A DNA stretch of 64,000 nt from Zychaea mexicana (GCF_025766255.1 NW_026516808.1:35650-99649), one strand, 5' to 3'. Shown: positions 11,858 through 24,805, counted from the stretch's first letter. The notes: generated from the letters alone by a model not told the origin. A program made the numbers and translations.

Positions 11858-13149
11858 TGTAAGTATCTACACAGGCATGGCAGTGTATTAATATATGGTA
11901 AAGAAAAGTGGTAGGATACATCACAAAATAATGCAAGTGAAAAGTGGTATAGCTTACTCGGTTATTAAAATAAAAATATGCGGATATGCCTTTGAATCGT
12001 TCTTCTCTTCTTGCTTTTATATATGTTGCTTCCTTGTTCTTTTACATCTCTTTTTGCAGCATGATAGACTTTCAAGCATGATAGTAAAGCACTTCTACAT
12101 CGTGCATTAACGATCCGCTACAGCGCTGGGATGACGCTTGATAGGATAGGACGTAATTTCCTTAAACGTAATTTATTTCCGCCACAATTGGGCCCAACTC
12201 AAAAAGATCTACGGTATCAGGCTATCGGTGCAAACCGGGTTTGCTTTTTTGCTAAATAAAACAGCTATCGATATTCAGTGGGTGCCTCCGTATTATAATG
12301 TCTGATAAGCTTTCTACTTTTCCACACCCGTGTATGCTTATGCCCATCACTATTGAATTACGAGATTCCGTTAACTTGATTCCGCTGATAACAAATCCCG
12401 TTGACATCGGAGCCATTTGCTTTGATATGCTCCTGATATACGAGACATACTTTGCTTGACATTGCTGATAACTGCCCGTTAAAAATCGTTGCATTTACTT
12501 TGACTTTTTTTACACTGCTATCCTACTGATAAGCAAAACATTTTTACTTGACTTTGTTGATAACTGCCTATTTGGTTCTGGGATCAATGCTTTGTTTTCC
12601 GCTACAGTGTATATGCCATTGTTGACTTTCATCTATCTTTGATTTTATCCATTGCCGCTATCATATCATTCGTTTATTGTTTTCAGCCTTTAGGAGATGT
12701 CTATATTTTATAATACAACTTTGGTTAATTAAGCTAACTGATGGGTATACAGTTCTCTTCTAGGCAATAAACAAGCTCAAAATCTTATGATCACATCAAA
12801 TAATGGAAATGGTATTGGACAGCCATGTTTCTTTCCGTTATAGTGTATGGCATAAGAACAGCGAGGCCATTCTGCTTTATTTTGATACATGACAGTAGAT
12901 GGATGGCTATATAACGCAAGCATACCTCAATATCATGTGTAAGTTGAAAAAATAGAGGATCTATCATCATATATTTTGGTGTTTGCAGAGTCGGTACTTT
13001 GATGCTGCAACAATATGGATACTACTGCTACTTTTACTTCTGCACCATTTACAACTTTACTAACTTAGCGCAAATAAAAACTCGTTTTTGTTTTCTATAA
13101 ATGGAGTTGTGAGTTGAGGTGCATTGTACTAGAATTAGCATGCTGTGTA
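11858..13149. other. hAT-1 5' region, non-coding
   Basis: This lies between the transposase start and the right subterminal array. No convincing exon is present. Short related phrases such as GATAACTGCC recur near 12465 and 12555. Its promoter function for the transposase is assumed from position only. Confidence 0.5.
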
Positions 13150-13320
13150 TTCGACATGGGAAAAATGGATCAAACGGATCAAACGGATCGCAAACTTTTG
13201 AACCGTTTTTGATCCGGATCAGCAATCTCGAATCCGAATCCGTTTCGTATCGTAAAAAATGCAATCTTAATCCGTTTCATTTCAATTCGAAACAAAACGG
13301 ATCAGCCAATCCGGATTTTC
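13150..13320. repeat. hAT-1 right subterminal repeat array
   Basis: It carries repeated AAACGGATC and AATCCGGAT/AATCCGTTTC motifs, the same words as 8938-9090, immediately inside the right TIR. Confidence 0.7.
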
Positions 13321-13340
13321 TGAGTACCCCTAATAGCTTT

Positions 13341-13691
13341 TAACCCTTAATTAAAATATTCTATTATCTAAAAGTATTTATTTTTAAAAAAGTTAAATTA
13401 TTTATGAAATTTCTTAATTATTTTATTTTTCTCATGTAGCTGAAGAAAGCTGAAGTATCTAATTTATGTAAATAAATTATAAGATGATTATTTTTTTATA
13501 TTTTTATATTATTGTATTTTGTACTTTTTGATTTCATCTTTTAGATTTTCAGGCAATAAATTGAGGATGTTCTTATTGTTCATACAATATCTGATAAATA
13601 TATTTGTTATTTACTATTTATATATAGTAGATTCATGATGTAGTATATATTATTGTAGCTGATTATTCAAGAACAAAATTAAAATCATCTT
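13341..13691. other. AT-rich spacer between two hAT elements
   Basis: It is very AT-rich, with no gene. It separates the right duplication of hAT-1 from the left duplication of hAT-2. Confidence 0.6.
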
Positions 13692-14362
13692 GTTAATGCC
13701 AGTGTTGGCATTTCCGATGGCCCCTTTTTCCAACAGTGTTGGAAATGGGTCGTAAATGATTTCCGATGTTGGTAATGTCGGAAATTCATAAGGGTGATTT
13801 TCAAACTATGAATAAAGAGTAATTTTATATTTTAGGACACACATTGATGTTAAATAAGTAATGTTATTTGTATGATATCTGTATAGAAATCATTAAAAAC
13901 AGTCAGCAATTCATGTATAGTGTATCTTGGCTGCAGCCTATATTGACCACAGCATGAAGTCCATATACCATTACGATAATCTCTCAAACATGGATCACAA
14001 TCGAGAATAACTCAGGACCAACCATTGTCAGTACTTCGTTTCAATCCAATATCGGCAATCTCTCAAACATGGATCACAATTAAGTCAGCTTCGTTTCAAT
14101 CTAGTTTATCTGAGTTGAGCGCATTATACCTGTCAAAGAGTGGATACCAATCCCAGCACTGACAAAGGTGAGACTTTGCCAAACAAGGAACACACTGATC
14201 AAGGCATAATGACTCTTTATAATTAGAAGACAACGTCCATTATCTTGACCGCCAAACTCAACCTTCCCATCCTTCTTCATCTTCGCAATATCCGAAATCC
14301 TACATGTCTGCGATCCATTCATCAGTTCATCCAAACAGAAGTCTAGACAGCATCTTCAACAG

Positions 14363-14370
14363 TATATAAA
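14363..14370 (+). promoter_or_regulatory. TATA box of hAT-2 transposase
   Basis: TATATAAA lies about 200 bp upstream of the chosen ATG (14565), followed by a C/T-rich leader. The placement is compatible with a core promoter; function is inferred. Confidence 0.5.
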
Positions 14371-14564
14371 GGGTTGTGAATTCATTCAATAAAAATCATC
14401 TCATATTTGACTCTCACTGTATTGCATATTGTCTTTTATTTTTACCTCTTTTCTTTTATTATCTATCCACAACCCACATTTATCACAACAATTCATCATC
14501 AACTACGTACACCACATTTCCATCTTTAACTTCATATTTTTACAAGAACCTACTACATTCCGAC

Positions 14565-17345
14565 ATGTCCAACAACGCTGAACGTACTGGCTTAAACTCT
14601 TCATCGCAAACTGCTTCTCAAGCTCCATTGGCCGGCTGTAGGGCTCATACCCTTACATCAAGATGTTTTGATACCTTTGATCAATTCAAGAATGGAAAGC
14701 GGATGTCGGACAAAAGTGCAAAATGCAAGGCTTGTCTTGAACGTAATCTACAAGGAGGAAAAGAATTTAGCAACCCAAAAAAGAAGACGTTGGAAAAGCA
14801 TCTAAGGGTATATTTTATTTTGTTGTCCAATAATCAAGTGCTGCTTTAAAAACGACAATCAGTGGGCACTAGAAGGTTGTTATTGTACAAACATATACAT
14901 GTAGGAATGCCCTTATCTTTCGGATAAAGACAAGGCGGATCTTTGTCAAATGGAAGATATCGATCTAGGCGATGATGTTTTTCCAGATGATTCGATTAGT
15001 CAAACATCAAGTTACTCAGAGACATCGGTTCAAAGAAGAAGACTCAACCAAACCTCCATTGCCAAGTACGGTTCCTTTGAGAACCCAGATTGGTTGGCAT
15101 TGTTCTATAGGAAACTTTTACTTGCCACTGTTTCTGCCAATTTGCCCTTCCGTTGGATTGAGAATTCCAGAGTTTGTGATGTGTTTGTTCATTTGAATAG
15201 TCGTATCCAGGTAATGCTTTAACTTTTTATACTCACCAAACGACTAAGCTTGAAAAAGTTTTAACCTAATAGGAGTTTTTTTATCATCTTAGTTCAAACC
15301 TGAAGGATTGCCATCTCGTAAATATCTCGGAAACGAAATCTTGAGCGCCGTTGCCATAGAAGCAAATGCATCCATCATCGAGGAAGCCCAAAGATCTCAA
15401 GGTGTGACCCTTACTTGCGATGGTTGGAAAAACGTATCCAAGGAGTCAATTCTAGATGTGGTGCTTAACACGGCTAAGGGAAGCAGCGTGGTCTAGGATG
15501 CCAAGGATATATCTGGTGAGATCTCAGGAACTTTAGGGGTCAAGAGTAAGCTTGAAAGCTTGCTGTTTGATGCTGCCGAAAAGATCCCTGAAAACAATAT
15601 CTAGGTGATCGCAGTTGTTACAGATTCGGCAAGTGCATATACTACTGCTCGTTCACAATTGCGCCGCATCCACCAGCATATCGTTTGGCTTCCGTGTTTT
15701 GCCTATCAAATGAATCTTTGTATCGCAGACATGTTCAAGGCCTTTACTTCGCTGAAGGACTACGTAGCCCAAGCCGTCAAAGTTATTGAAGCGTTCAACC
15801 GTTCCCCTTATTTGACGCGAAAACTTAAAGATCATCAGACCGGTGAACCGCAACGACGTAGGGTTACCTTGCGACAACCTACAAGTACCCGATGGAACAG
15901 CCATTTTGACGCTTTCAGAAGCTTGTGTAATACACAGATTGCATTGAAGGTACCCATTTTAATTCGTAGTAATCTACGGTCAACTCGAACTTAATGCAAC
16001 AAGTTACTAATTCATAAATACAGTTGACCCCCTTTAATGTCAACCCTCAAGTACACCTGAAAGTGTTGACGCTAACGGGGGTTGACGTTAAAGGGGGTGG
16101 CACAAAGTTTAACCGTATAATAAAAATATTAAACCAGCGCACCCCGACACAATGTATGTATGCAACAGAGTCGTTCCTAACAATGTATTTTCAACCAATA
16201 ACGAAATAACCTCTTTTGATTGGATATGTTTGACCTCAATAAGAAGTCAACCCTGGCCAAGGTGTTGACATTGACCTTATGTAAAAGTTGAAATTTATCT
16301 CTGCTAAAATGTGAGGTTCTCAGAAAAAGGTTGACTATATCGGGGGTTGACATTAAAGGGGGTCCACTGTATCTATAAACAGCATGCCATCTTGTCCTTG
16401 GAAGAAACGATGGATACTCGCTTGCCACCTGAAGTAGCAAACATTATCAAGGATGAAACTTTCTGATTACATGTACAAGGATTGCAATCAATGGTCCAGC
16501 CTTTTGCCACCAGCCTCGATTGTTTGCAAAGCGACCAAGCAAGGCTGTATTATATTGTTCATCAGTTTGCAAGTATCATCCCACACATCGTTGCAAACGA
16601 CTTTGTTAAGACGTTACCGCAAGAACAGTTGGGTGCCTTTATCAGTCGATTGGAACGACGCTGGTATCAGTGGGAGCAGCCACTTTTGCTTCTGGCATTG
16701 TACCTAAATCCGAATTATCGTCTCAACAATATCAACACTTTCCTGGATCCTTTTCACAGAGACACCGAAAACCGAGGCGTATCTGTTCTCGAGCTTGGCT
16801 TGTGGGCTGCGCGATACTTTTCTATGTGGACTAGACAAGAATCTCAGAGTATGATGGCCCAAATACAAAGGTACCATGAGTAAGAATACCCATTCAGTGC
16901 AAATATGGACAAGCAATTCCCGTTAATGGAGCGATATTGGGCTATGATGGAGCAAGCCAACCATGAGTGCAAGGATCTGGTGTTCGTGGCTCGCCGCGTG
17001 CATTCAATTGGCGTTAACTCAGCTTCCTGTGAACGCCTGTTTAGCGATATGGGATTCATCCACAGCAATCGACGAAACAGACTTAGGTGGGAGAAGGTGC
17101 TCAAAATTGCATAAGTCCGAGCCATGCTACGAAAAGAAGATGCATACATGCGACGGATGCACACTGAAACACCTACGCCCACTGCTCGACCCATATTACA
17201 GCGGATGGAAAGTAGTCAAAGTTTGTATATGGAGGGCAGCATGGACAACATGAACGAACAGGAGCCTGACGACGAAGACATGCATGAAGAAACCATAACT
17301 GGACATGTCGACGAGGAAAGTGCCGCTGTTTTGGCGTCCAGATAA
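14565..17345 (+). pseudogene. hAT transposase with BED finger, decayed
   Basis: The exons are 14565-14807, 14905-15210, 15293-15949 and 16383-17345, all in phase with GT-AG borders. The BED-type finger (KCKACLERN...LEKHLREC) spans the first intron. Catalytic Asp residues lie in LTCDGWKN (about 15415) and VVTDSASAY (about 15620). TRWNSHFDAF and the hATC domain (VNSASCERLFSDMGF...RNRLR, about 17010-17090) follow. Stops are TAG 15494, TAG 15602, TGA 16464, TAA 16881 and TAA 17112. The last intron has been swollen to 433 bp by a MITE. I chose ATG 14565 because it opens the finger domain and lies downstream of a TATA box. It belongs to a different hAT lineage from hAT-1. Confidence 0.87.
16021..16369. 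mobile_element. 349-bp MITE with pogo/Tigger-like tips
   Basis: Inverted tips CAGTTGACCCCCTTTAAT and CAGTGGACCCCCTTTAAT are flanked by TA at 16019-16020 and 16370-16371. CAGTGGACCCC-type ends with TA duplication are typical of the pogo/Tigger branch of Tc1/mariner. There is no coding sequence. A second internal copy of the word TTGACGTTAAAGGGGGT lies at about 16082. It sits wholly inside an intron of the hAT-2 transposase. Confidence 0.88.
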
Positions 17346-17830
17346 AACGTTTTAGTGAACGAATGGTTCGAAATTTTGGATGGAGAGGGTCAAGATTCTT
17401 GCCAAGACTAAGCGAGTGATGAAGTTCATCCAGCCGAAAATAAGAGATACAAGTGGAAGCTGGAATCGCTGTTTCTGCCTGGTTTGCCTCTACTAAAAAG
17501 CTTCGAATAATGTTTTGTTATAGTTTTTTTGATAAATATATATTCTTTATATTGTATTTCCGACATTTCCAACATTTCCGATTTCCAATTTCCGACATTT
17601 ACGATGGTCGGAAACTATGCTGTCGATTACCGACGTCGGAAACCCAATGCTGGTTAATGCAACATAAAAAACAAGAATAATATAATCTTGTTGTTATAAT
17701 AATTATTGAATTTGACTAAAATAAAAATAAAATCAACCCTAAAAAATATTTTGCCCAGACAGTTTCAATGATATTCATAATAAATCATATAGAAGTAGTG
17801 TGTGTGTTGTGTTACAACCAATACTACTAG

Positions 17831-18169
17831 GAGTATGAATCATATTAAAAATATTTGTTATAAATAACAAAATTATATATAATTCTATTCTGTTAAGCTA
17901 AGCTGCGTCCAAGTATTCCTTGCTTAGAGGAAGGTATGCTCATTTCCATTGCGCCGGTTTATGAACCTTTTTATATTTATAGAGATTATAAATATTTTTA
18001 AGGATTACAAATTCTCTTAGGAGTTACAAAATTAATAAAATATAATATAAAAGGAAAAAATATATAATACAAGTAAAAATATTTCAAATTTTCTTATATT
18101 AAAAGATATTGTAGTTTTTTTAAAATTTAAAACTTTTTTATATCTTTTTAAATATAATTTATATTCCTA
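17831..18169 (-). repeat. Dispersed tRNA-like repeat, copy 2
   Basis: This is a near-identical relative of 8561-8897, with the tRNA-like core at about 17897-17966 on the minus strand. It is followed by about 180 bp of AT-rich DNA with no gene. Confidence 0.6.
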
Positions 18170-18353
18170 AGTAAGAGATGTGTAGAATACATGATGAGAA
18201 TCATCCTATTACTAAATATCAATCTACATATAATAAAAATGGGATCCTAGTCTATAATACATTGCTTGGGGAGTTTGAATGCTTATTATTACTCTTAAAA
18301 AAAGAGGCTTGTATTTGTTTCTCGTTCCTTCTCTTTCCCTCTCCTTTATTAAA

Positions 18354-21300
18354 ATGAACAACAGTAACTCCACCATCGCTGCTACTCCTAACATTACAGT
18401 AATCAACAATAGCACTCACTCCGACTCGTTACAACTGTACGCGAGGCTTGTGATGCTGGCAGGTTTAGCGAAACCAGACAGTACAAGTGTACTGATTGCT
18501 GCAAGACACATGAAGGCACACATTTTCTCGGATGTACCTGGCCTTACTTGACTTGCATTGCATGTTGTGAAAATGCGACTCCTCGTGAGCGCGTTGCACT
18601 CGACTAAATGGTGTTTCTGGACGATTTGCTGGATCACTATCCGGTTTTTTCAGAATACAAGAACGACCATGAAGAAGTTGTATGTTGGAAGTAACCACTT
18701 ATATAACTGCTTCCATACATGATTATTTATTTGTTTTATTGTAGGTTTACGAGTTTACCGGCTACATCTGTATCGATCCAGAATTAGAGTTGAAGGACGA
18801 AGACGGCATCATCGATAGCATCATCGAAAGAATTGAACAGTTGGATGGCTACTACTATATTGGAAAAAATGTTGGTGATCCTTCTCTCTCTCGCAACATC
18901 TCGTTCACGGCTTACTGCTCTCGATCCAAGACTTTTTTGAATCCTCTTCCTGCAGCAGAGCACCAGCATTTGACCAAGCGAATGCCCACATTTTGTTGTG
19001 GTGGCTGTATCAGAGGCACCGTCAAGAAAGCCCTCGGTTATGTGGAGCTGTCAATTACCCACTCAGAACACGAACGTGTCGGTACTGATCTGTCACCACA
19101 TAACCCTGTGCCTGCCAACGTCTGAAGCCATATTCAAAGCAGAGCGCTTCTTACGAACTCCTCTGATCTGTACCAAGAATTTGTTGTCCTTTTTCCTGGT
19201 TCGGATGTTAGGCCAATGCAAGTCTACTATTGGTGGCATGAGCCTTTTAAGAGCGAGTACCACCTCAACGACGATCAAATGGTATCCTTAAGGCTCGTCG
19301 TCGAAAAATACTGCAATCAAGGATTTCGCGAGGTACGTATTATATTAGAATGCTAATATATGAACCTAGCCTTTGCTTTGTGAGCTGTTCTGCTCTATGA
19401 GCGACAAAAAAAGGTAATATTAGGTAGCATGTAGTATCTAGTATCTTATACAATGATAATAAATCCTAGGTGTTTTGGAAGAATACTTTTGAAGTCTGTG
19501 CATTTGGTTTCCTAACTCCGTTTTTCTCTTTGTTGGTTGGGTGCGAGTATGTGGAGGAGTACTGCATCGATTCGACTTACAAAACAAATCGTGCTGGCTC
19601 CGAGCTGTTTGGGATAATCGCCAATGTGAATGGTGTTAGGTATGCCATCGCGTACTTGGTCTACCATAGCTTCCGTGAGGCTGGACCTTTGACCAAGACC
19701 GAAACTCTTATAGAGTTTTTTGGTCAACTAAAGAAAGATGGATTTGATCCTTCGTTCATGTTCTCAGATAAAGATGCGGCACAGATGAATGCTATCGAGG
19801 GCGTATCGGGACAATCAGGACTGCGCCTTTGCCTCTGGCATATGCAACGGTCAGTGAATAAAAAACTGGCCGAGGACAAAAGCAGAACCCTACCTGCATA
19901 CAATGTCCATCAAGCACGAGAAGATTTTCCCTTCGTCGATATGCATTTTACACTATCTATCGGCGGTCATACTGGGATCATTTGTCGAAAAGAGGATCAT
20001 CAGTATATTGTTTCGCTCATGACAAAACATTATCACCAACATCCTTTGATCCCAGATGGTAACGTCTTCGCGTTTGTCTCACATCTTGACCGAGCTACTC
20101 TATATATATAATATGACTTTATAAATCATGTGTAAGTTAATCGTAGCGATTTTGCTGTATAGGTACTATACAACGCACAGCCGAACAAATCCATCAGCTT
20201 GCTACCTTAGAAGTCTACCTGTTTTGCGTCACAAAGAATTACATAGATGCCTGGATATATCTATACCGCAATTAGTATCGGCCGTCTACTTAGAGAAAAT
20301 GGGCGCGCAGCAGTATTCTAGACCGTATCCCAGCAGGAAAAACAACAATGTTGATTGAAGCGCATTGGAAGGTTTTGAAACGTAATCATTTGCACCAATT
20401 CAACCGAGCACGACTAGACTTGCTCGTATACATGATTGTTGCGTGACATTTCCCTAATCTTCGTCACAAGTTCAACTGTGATACTGTTCGTTCTCGCTCT
20501 GCGACCTGTTGGCATCAGATGTTTACCCGTGTATGGAAAAAGCTGTATGGCCGAACAGAAAATTTAGCAACCGAGACTATGAGGCTCATTCCATAACAAT
20601 TAATCTTACTGTAAGTAAATTAATTTTAGTTATTCCTTTCACAGTCAAGCTAGCCTTCGTCCAAGTATTCCTTAGCTAGAGGAGAGAAATGCTCACTACC
20701 GTTGCACTACCCATGAAATAAAAAAGTTTTTATAAAACTTTATTAATTCTTAAGAATTAAAAACATTTATAATAATTAAAAAATCTAAGAATTAAAATTC
20801 TTGATTTTTTTAAATTATTATAACATTTTTATATTCTTATATTATAAGGAATTAACTATAAACAATAATATAAGGATAATTAAAAATTATCTCTTATATT
20901 TAATTGTTATAGTTTAATTCCCTATCTACCAGCCATCGGTCAATAATTGGATCTGTGGCTGCAGCAGTTATCTATCAAGTCGGTACATAATTTGCAAGCA
21001 TCTTGTCTTCTGTTCTGGTTTTGGGCAGATTGCCCCCAAGACATTCTTTATTCCACGGCAAAGCACAATCCCCTTTGTTCGCATACGACCAGTAGGCTAA
21101 CAGTAAGTTATCTCTATTCTGCCTATCAATTAAAGCACTGATATTATTAACTTCTTTTATTAATATGCATCCACTACTATCCTTTCATTACTATTTTGCT
21201 TATCCGCATACCAGCTCTATGAAAATGTTTTCAAAGATATGGCGCTAGACGAGCATCTTGCCGATCATCATCGTTCACGAGTTGCTGCCGCCATTGTCAC

Positions 21301-21690
21301 TACTACACGTACTACCACTACTAACGCTACTACAGCTACTGTTACCACTACCGCTCTGCCGTAAGCAGACAGTGAAGAAGAAGACGAACCACTTATTTTG
21401 AGAATCGTCAATCTCATGTACAAACACAACAACAATCAAATATCATTGATTTGACCGAGACAATCATCGATGATCAAGAGCATCAGCACCTGCGTTGGGA
21501 GCGCCAAATGCAGCGTCTCCGTGCCCGTCAACAAGAGTTGATAGCGCAATTACAACAAACAGCGGAAAGTTTTGAATCTGCTTCGGCACACTATGAGCGT
21601 GTTGTGTCCATCGAGCAGTATCAGGACTTCTAACAGTCACTGGATGACGATGCAGTCGATGCCTATCTCGAAGCCAACATCACTTTCTGA
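18354..21690 (+). pseudogene. MULE transposase, third type (MULE-3), split by a repeat
   Basis: A Ser/Asn/Thr-rich N-terminus and a Cys-rich segment (YKCTDCCKTH...CIACCENA, about 18483-18585) precede the core, with a frame change between them. The core has Asp in YCIDSTYKTNRAG (about 19570), Asp in MFSDKDAAQMNAI (about 19770), CLWHMQRSV (about 19830), and the Glu context LIEAHWKVLKR (about 20353). Several introns and stops follow. A 340-bp tRNA-like repeat (20594-20935) interrupts the gene before the SWIM finger (WICGCSSY...CKHLVF, about 20950-21010). The C-terminus has a Thr-rich run, an IIDLTE segment and a Gln/Arg-rich coiled coil (about 21480-21600). TIRs were not found. Confidence 0.8.
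20594..20935 (-). repeat. Dispersed tRNA-like repeat, copy 3, inside MULE-3
   Basis: The ends carry the inverted words ATAACAATTAA and TTAATTGTTAT. The core at 20646-20715, read on the minus strand, has TAGTGCAACGGTAGTGAGC, close to a tRNA A box with D arm, then CTTGGACG as a degenerate B box. It is related to copy 4 (53578-53945) more closely than to copies 1 and 2. Confidence 0.6.
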
Positions 21691-22071
21691 AGAAGATGCA
21701 ACTTGCCAAGAACGTGGCGCGGTTACAATCGCCATACACGCCATATATAAACACAAACAACTCTCACTTACACATATACACCTCCCATAGACACATGCAT
21801 ATTTGCTTTAACTATTATTATCTTTCTCTAAACATATCTCTTTTTCTGATCTTTTATGACATCGAATGGTTATAGGTAGGTGATTTGGGTATCGTAATGA
21901 TGTGACGTTTTTTTTACTGGGTATATATTTACCCGGTTCAGGTCTACGAGTTTTTTCAGCAGCCCCAAGAGCTTATCTTTGTTCTGTATTGTTGGTGTAA
22001 CAGTACTGTAACAGTCTAGTAGTAACCCCCAAATCCTTACCCCCAAATATAACTTAGTCACACATGAATAT
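21691..22071. other. 3' flank of gypsy-1, possible LTR remnant
   Basis: On the minus strand the gypsy chromodomain frame stops at 22072. It is followed by G-rich runs (TTGGGGGTAAGG, a polypurine-tract candidate) and a stretch beginning TGTTACAGTACTGTTACA that could open a 3' LTR. I found no matching copy upstream of gag, so the LTR call is tentative. Confidence 0.3.
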
Positions 22072-23283
22072 CTACATCCCTATCTTGAATAAAGTTACAA
22101 GCAGTTGGTTTTCACTCATACTTTTACAAGTACCAACCCGTGTCCAGTACTCAGCTATGCGCTGCGGGCTACTGAACTTATCAGGAGGGAGCCAGCTGTC
22201 ATCTTTTTCATCATAGCCTTCCCATCGAATTCTGTATAGGTAACTTCCACCTGACAGTTCTTTGTGGTCTACTACTGCTTGAACAGTGTACCAATTTTTT
22301 CCTTCTTGGCGTATCTCATCAAGTGAAACAATTTCGTCTTTGGAAATTAACTTGAGTTGTGAAGGAGGAAAATCTCTAGGCATTAAAAGTCCTTGTTCAT
22401 CCATAATAATAACGTATGATCCGCCTTTTGTTTCCCTGACTACAGTATATGGTCCTTCATAAGCTGGAGCTAATTTCCCACCGCGTTTCATATCCCTAAT
22501 CATCACTTTGTTGTGCATGGGAGATTTTACTAATCTGTACTTTATGTCAAACTTGCCCTTCTTCAAGTTGTTTCTGGCTTGTACTCTTTCAGTGATAGCT
22601 GGGAATACAACACCTGCTATTTCTTCAATGCGTCCTAGTAGCTCATCATTTTTCATTGGTCTCAGAACATCATCGTTGGCATAATTTTCAAAACTATTCA
22701 TTGCTCGTGCAAACATTAGAGTGTAAGGTGAGGACCTATGTAGCTCTGTTAGTTTGGCGTTGATGGTGAGTTGTGACACCGGGACGTATATATCCCAATC
22801 GCGTATAGCGCCTTTGATCATTTTGCATAGCATGTTGACTGCTGTTTGTACGTGGCGTTCGGTTTAGCCATTGGCTCTAGGGTGAACCTTCATGACTAGG
22901 CGATGAGAGAACCCTGCTTTCTCTTCCATCGTTTTCATCAGTTGGTTCACGAATTCCGTACCATGATCAGATTGTAAAAACCGCGGAAAGCCATAGTTAC
23001 AGAATACGTCGACAACGACGCTTGTAATGGTTTCATACGTTTTGTCGGGAATGGCGCATAGAACAGTAAAACATGTGCAGACGTCGACCATGACTAGTAA
23101 ATAATTATTATTTCAATTGCTTGTCTCTAACGGACCAGCTAAATCAATTGCCCAGTGGTCACCTAGAAGGTACGCAAAAATAGGGTGAGAAGAGTGATAA
23201 CCCTTTTTAACGATAAAGTACTTTTGACACTCTGAACATTTCCGAGTGACTTTGACCGCGTCTTTATTTATAGCAGGCCAGTG
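22072..23283 (-). pseudogene. Gypsy-1 integrase core and chromodomain
   Basis: The frame resumes after the insertion with HWPAINKDAV and the zinc Cys pair CSECQ. The catalytic core has Asp in HWAIDLAGPL (about 23145), Asp in QSDHGTEF (about 22970) and Glu directly after the TAG at 22861-22863 in an NG-stop-TER context. A GPYTVV-type module (about 22455) precedes a chromodomain (YRIRWEGYDEKDDSWLP, about 22215-22160). Integrase chromodomains direct insertion towards methylated histone H3 in heterochromatin in known chromoviruses. Two in-frame stops break this copy. Confidence 0.88.
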
Positions 23284-23542
23284 TACAGTCATTTCAGAAA
23301 GTAAAGTCGCTGATTTTGAGTTTGATGTCGCACCAAAAAATTGCCTGTCCAACAACAATGTCAACTGATCCAAAAATAAAGACGCATTCACATAACATGA
23401 ACTTCGTTTATTTCTACTTGTCGCTTAGTAATTATCCAATAAAAATTCTTAGCATTTTATTTTTATAAAATAGGCACGATTTTCTTATTGCTTCCTTTTG
23501 CGTTTCTTTTACCTATTTTTGTTTATTTTACAGACATTCAGA

Positions 23543-24805
23543 ATGGATATGCAAATTTTTTATGAAGATGGACAAGGACATGTTGTTATTGAGAACGGAG
23601 TTGAGCCCTTGGATCTTGTTGTTGACGAGGAGTTATTCGCTAGCGAAACAATAAGTTCTCGTACGTAATTCCTAGCAAATAAACCTCCTGAGAGACCTCA
23701 TAATCCTGTAATGCATGTCGTTGCAGATGAGAGGAGCAGTGAGCATGTTTATATGGAGCAATGCAACAAGCGCTGCTATAAAATTTATTCTGATGAAGAT
23801 AAAACTCGATTTTTTCATTTATTTTTCAGCAAATGCTTGAATGCTTCTTCTGCTGCGAGACAATTAGGTATTCATATCCGAGCAGCACAGAGATGGGTCA
23901 AACGCTATTATGAAGATCCTGAAAGAATTTTCGAGAAGAAGAAAAAGTTAGGCCGGCGTCGTATTCTTGGAGAAGAGCATAAGCAGTTTCTTTTAAATTA
24001 CATTGATGAGAATCCTTCTGCTGTTGTAACTCAAGTATCAAAAGTTTGACACAAAACTTTGTGGATCTTAGTGTTTCTCGTAGCACTATCTATAACTTCA
24101 TGACAACTGAGTGTAATATATCTATTAAGCAGGCACAATTCTAACCTGTAGAAAAAAAAAATTCAACAAAGGTACAATTGGGTACAAAAGTAGCAACAAA
24201 CTGATATGGATTTCACAACAAATTGCGTCTTTCTTGACGAGTCAGCCTTTCATATTAACGTGAAACGAGGCATGGCTTGGTCAAAGAAGGGAACTCCTGC
24301 AATAGTTACAGTGCCTACAACGAAAGCGAATGCAACATCGATTTTAGGTGCAATATCTGCCACTGGTTTAATTAATGTTAGTTTGAGAGTTCCAAAGCGC
24401 ATTAAAAAGAGAAAGCTTAGACGCGAAACTGATGGTTATAGCATAGGAACAGTGACAGGACATTATTTGAGCTTTTTAAAGGCAACTCTAGATGAAATGG
24501 ATAAGTATCTATAATTGAAAGGACATTATCTTGTCATGGATAATGCCGCTATTCATAGCTCAACAGATATAGGGAAATATATTCACTCTAGAGGTTATCG
24601 ATTTGTCTACCTTCCTCCATACTGTCTAGAACTAAATCCAATTGAACAGTTCTAGTCGGTTGTCAAGAGCAAGGTTAAGCGAAATAAGTTCCTGGAAAAA
24701 GAATCGCTCATGACTAGGATTAGTGAGGCTTGCGATAGCTTGTATCTGAGTGATTTCAGGCTTTGTTTCTCATTCTGCCAAATGTTTTGGCAAGTGTCTC
24801 AATAA
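23543..24805 (+). pseudogene. Tc1-like transposase, left arm copy
   Basis: It starts MDMQIFYEDGQG. A helix-turn-helix region follows (SSAARQLGIHIRAAQRWVKRY, about 23840-23910, and the GRRRILGEEHKQ linker). The DDE domain has FLDESAFHIN (first Asp, about 24230), LVMDNAAIH (second Asp, about 24525) and LELNPIEQF (Glu, about 24630). In-frame stops occur near 23668, 24047, 24143, 24512 and 24655. The right arm copy 26800-28062 has sense codons at some of these. It belongs to the same family as the transposases at 44761 and 52108 but is clearly diverged from them. Confidence 0.88.

Larger units (their letters stand above)
8914..13332 (-). mobile_element. Complete hAT transposon (hAT-1), 4,419 bp
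   Basis: The tips are TAGGGGTCTTCA (left) and, on the opposite strand, TAGGGGTACTCA (right). They are flanked by a perfect 8-bp direct repeat ATAGCTTT at 8906-8913 and 13333-13340. Both the YARNG-like TIR start and the 8-bp duplication are hAT hallmarks. The inside holds a four-exon transposase on the minus strand and dense subterminal GGATC/CCGGAT motifs at each end. Two nonsense codons make it presently non-autonomous. Confidence 0.93.
13700..17652 (+). mobile_element. Complete hAT transposon (hAT-2), 3,953 bp
   Basis: The left tip is CAGTGTTGGCATTTCCGA. The right tip on the opposite strand is CAGCATTGGGTTTCCGA. A perfect 8-bp direct repeat GTTAATGC flanks it (13692-13699 and 17653-17660). 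Subterminal TTTCCGA/TCGGAAA words are repeated at both ends. The transposase inside (+ strand) has five in-frame stops. A truncated copy of the left 610 bp recurs at 52578-53186. Confidence 0.92.
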
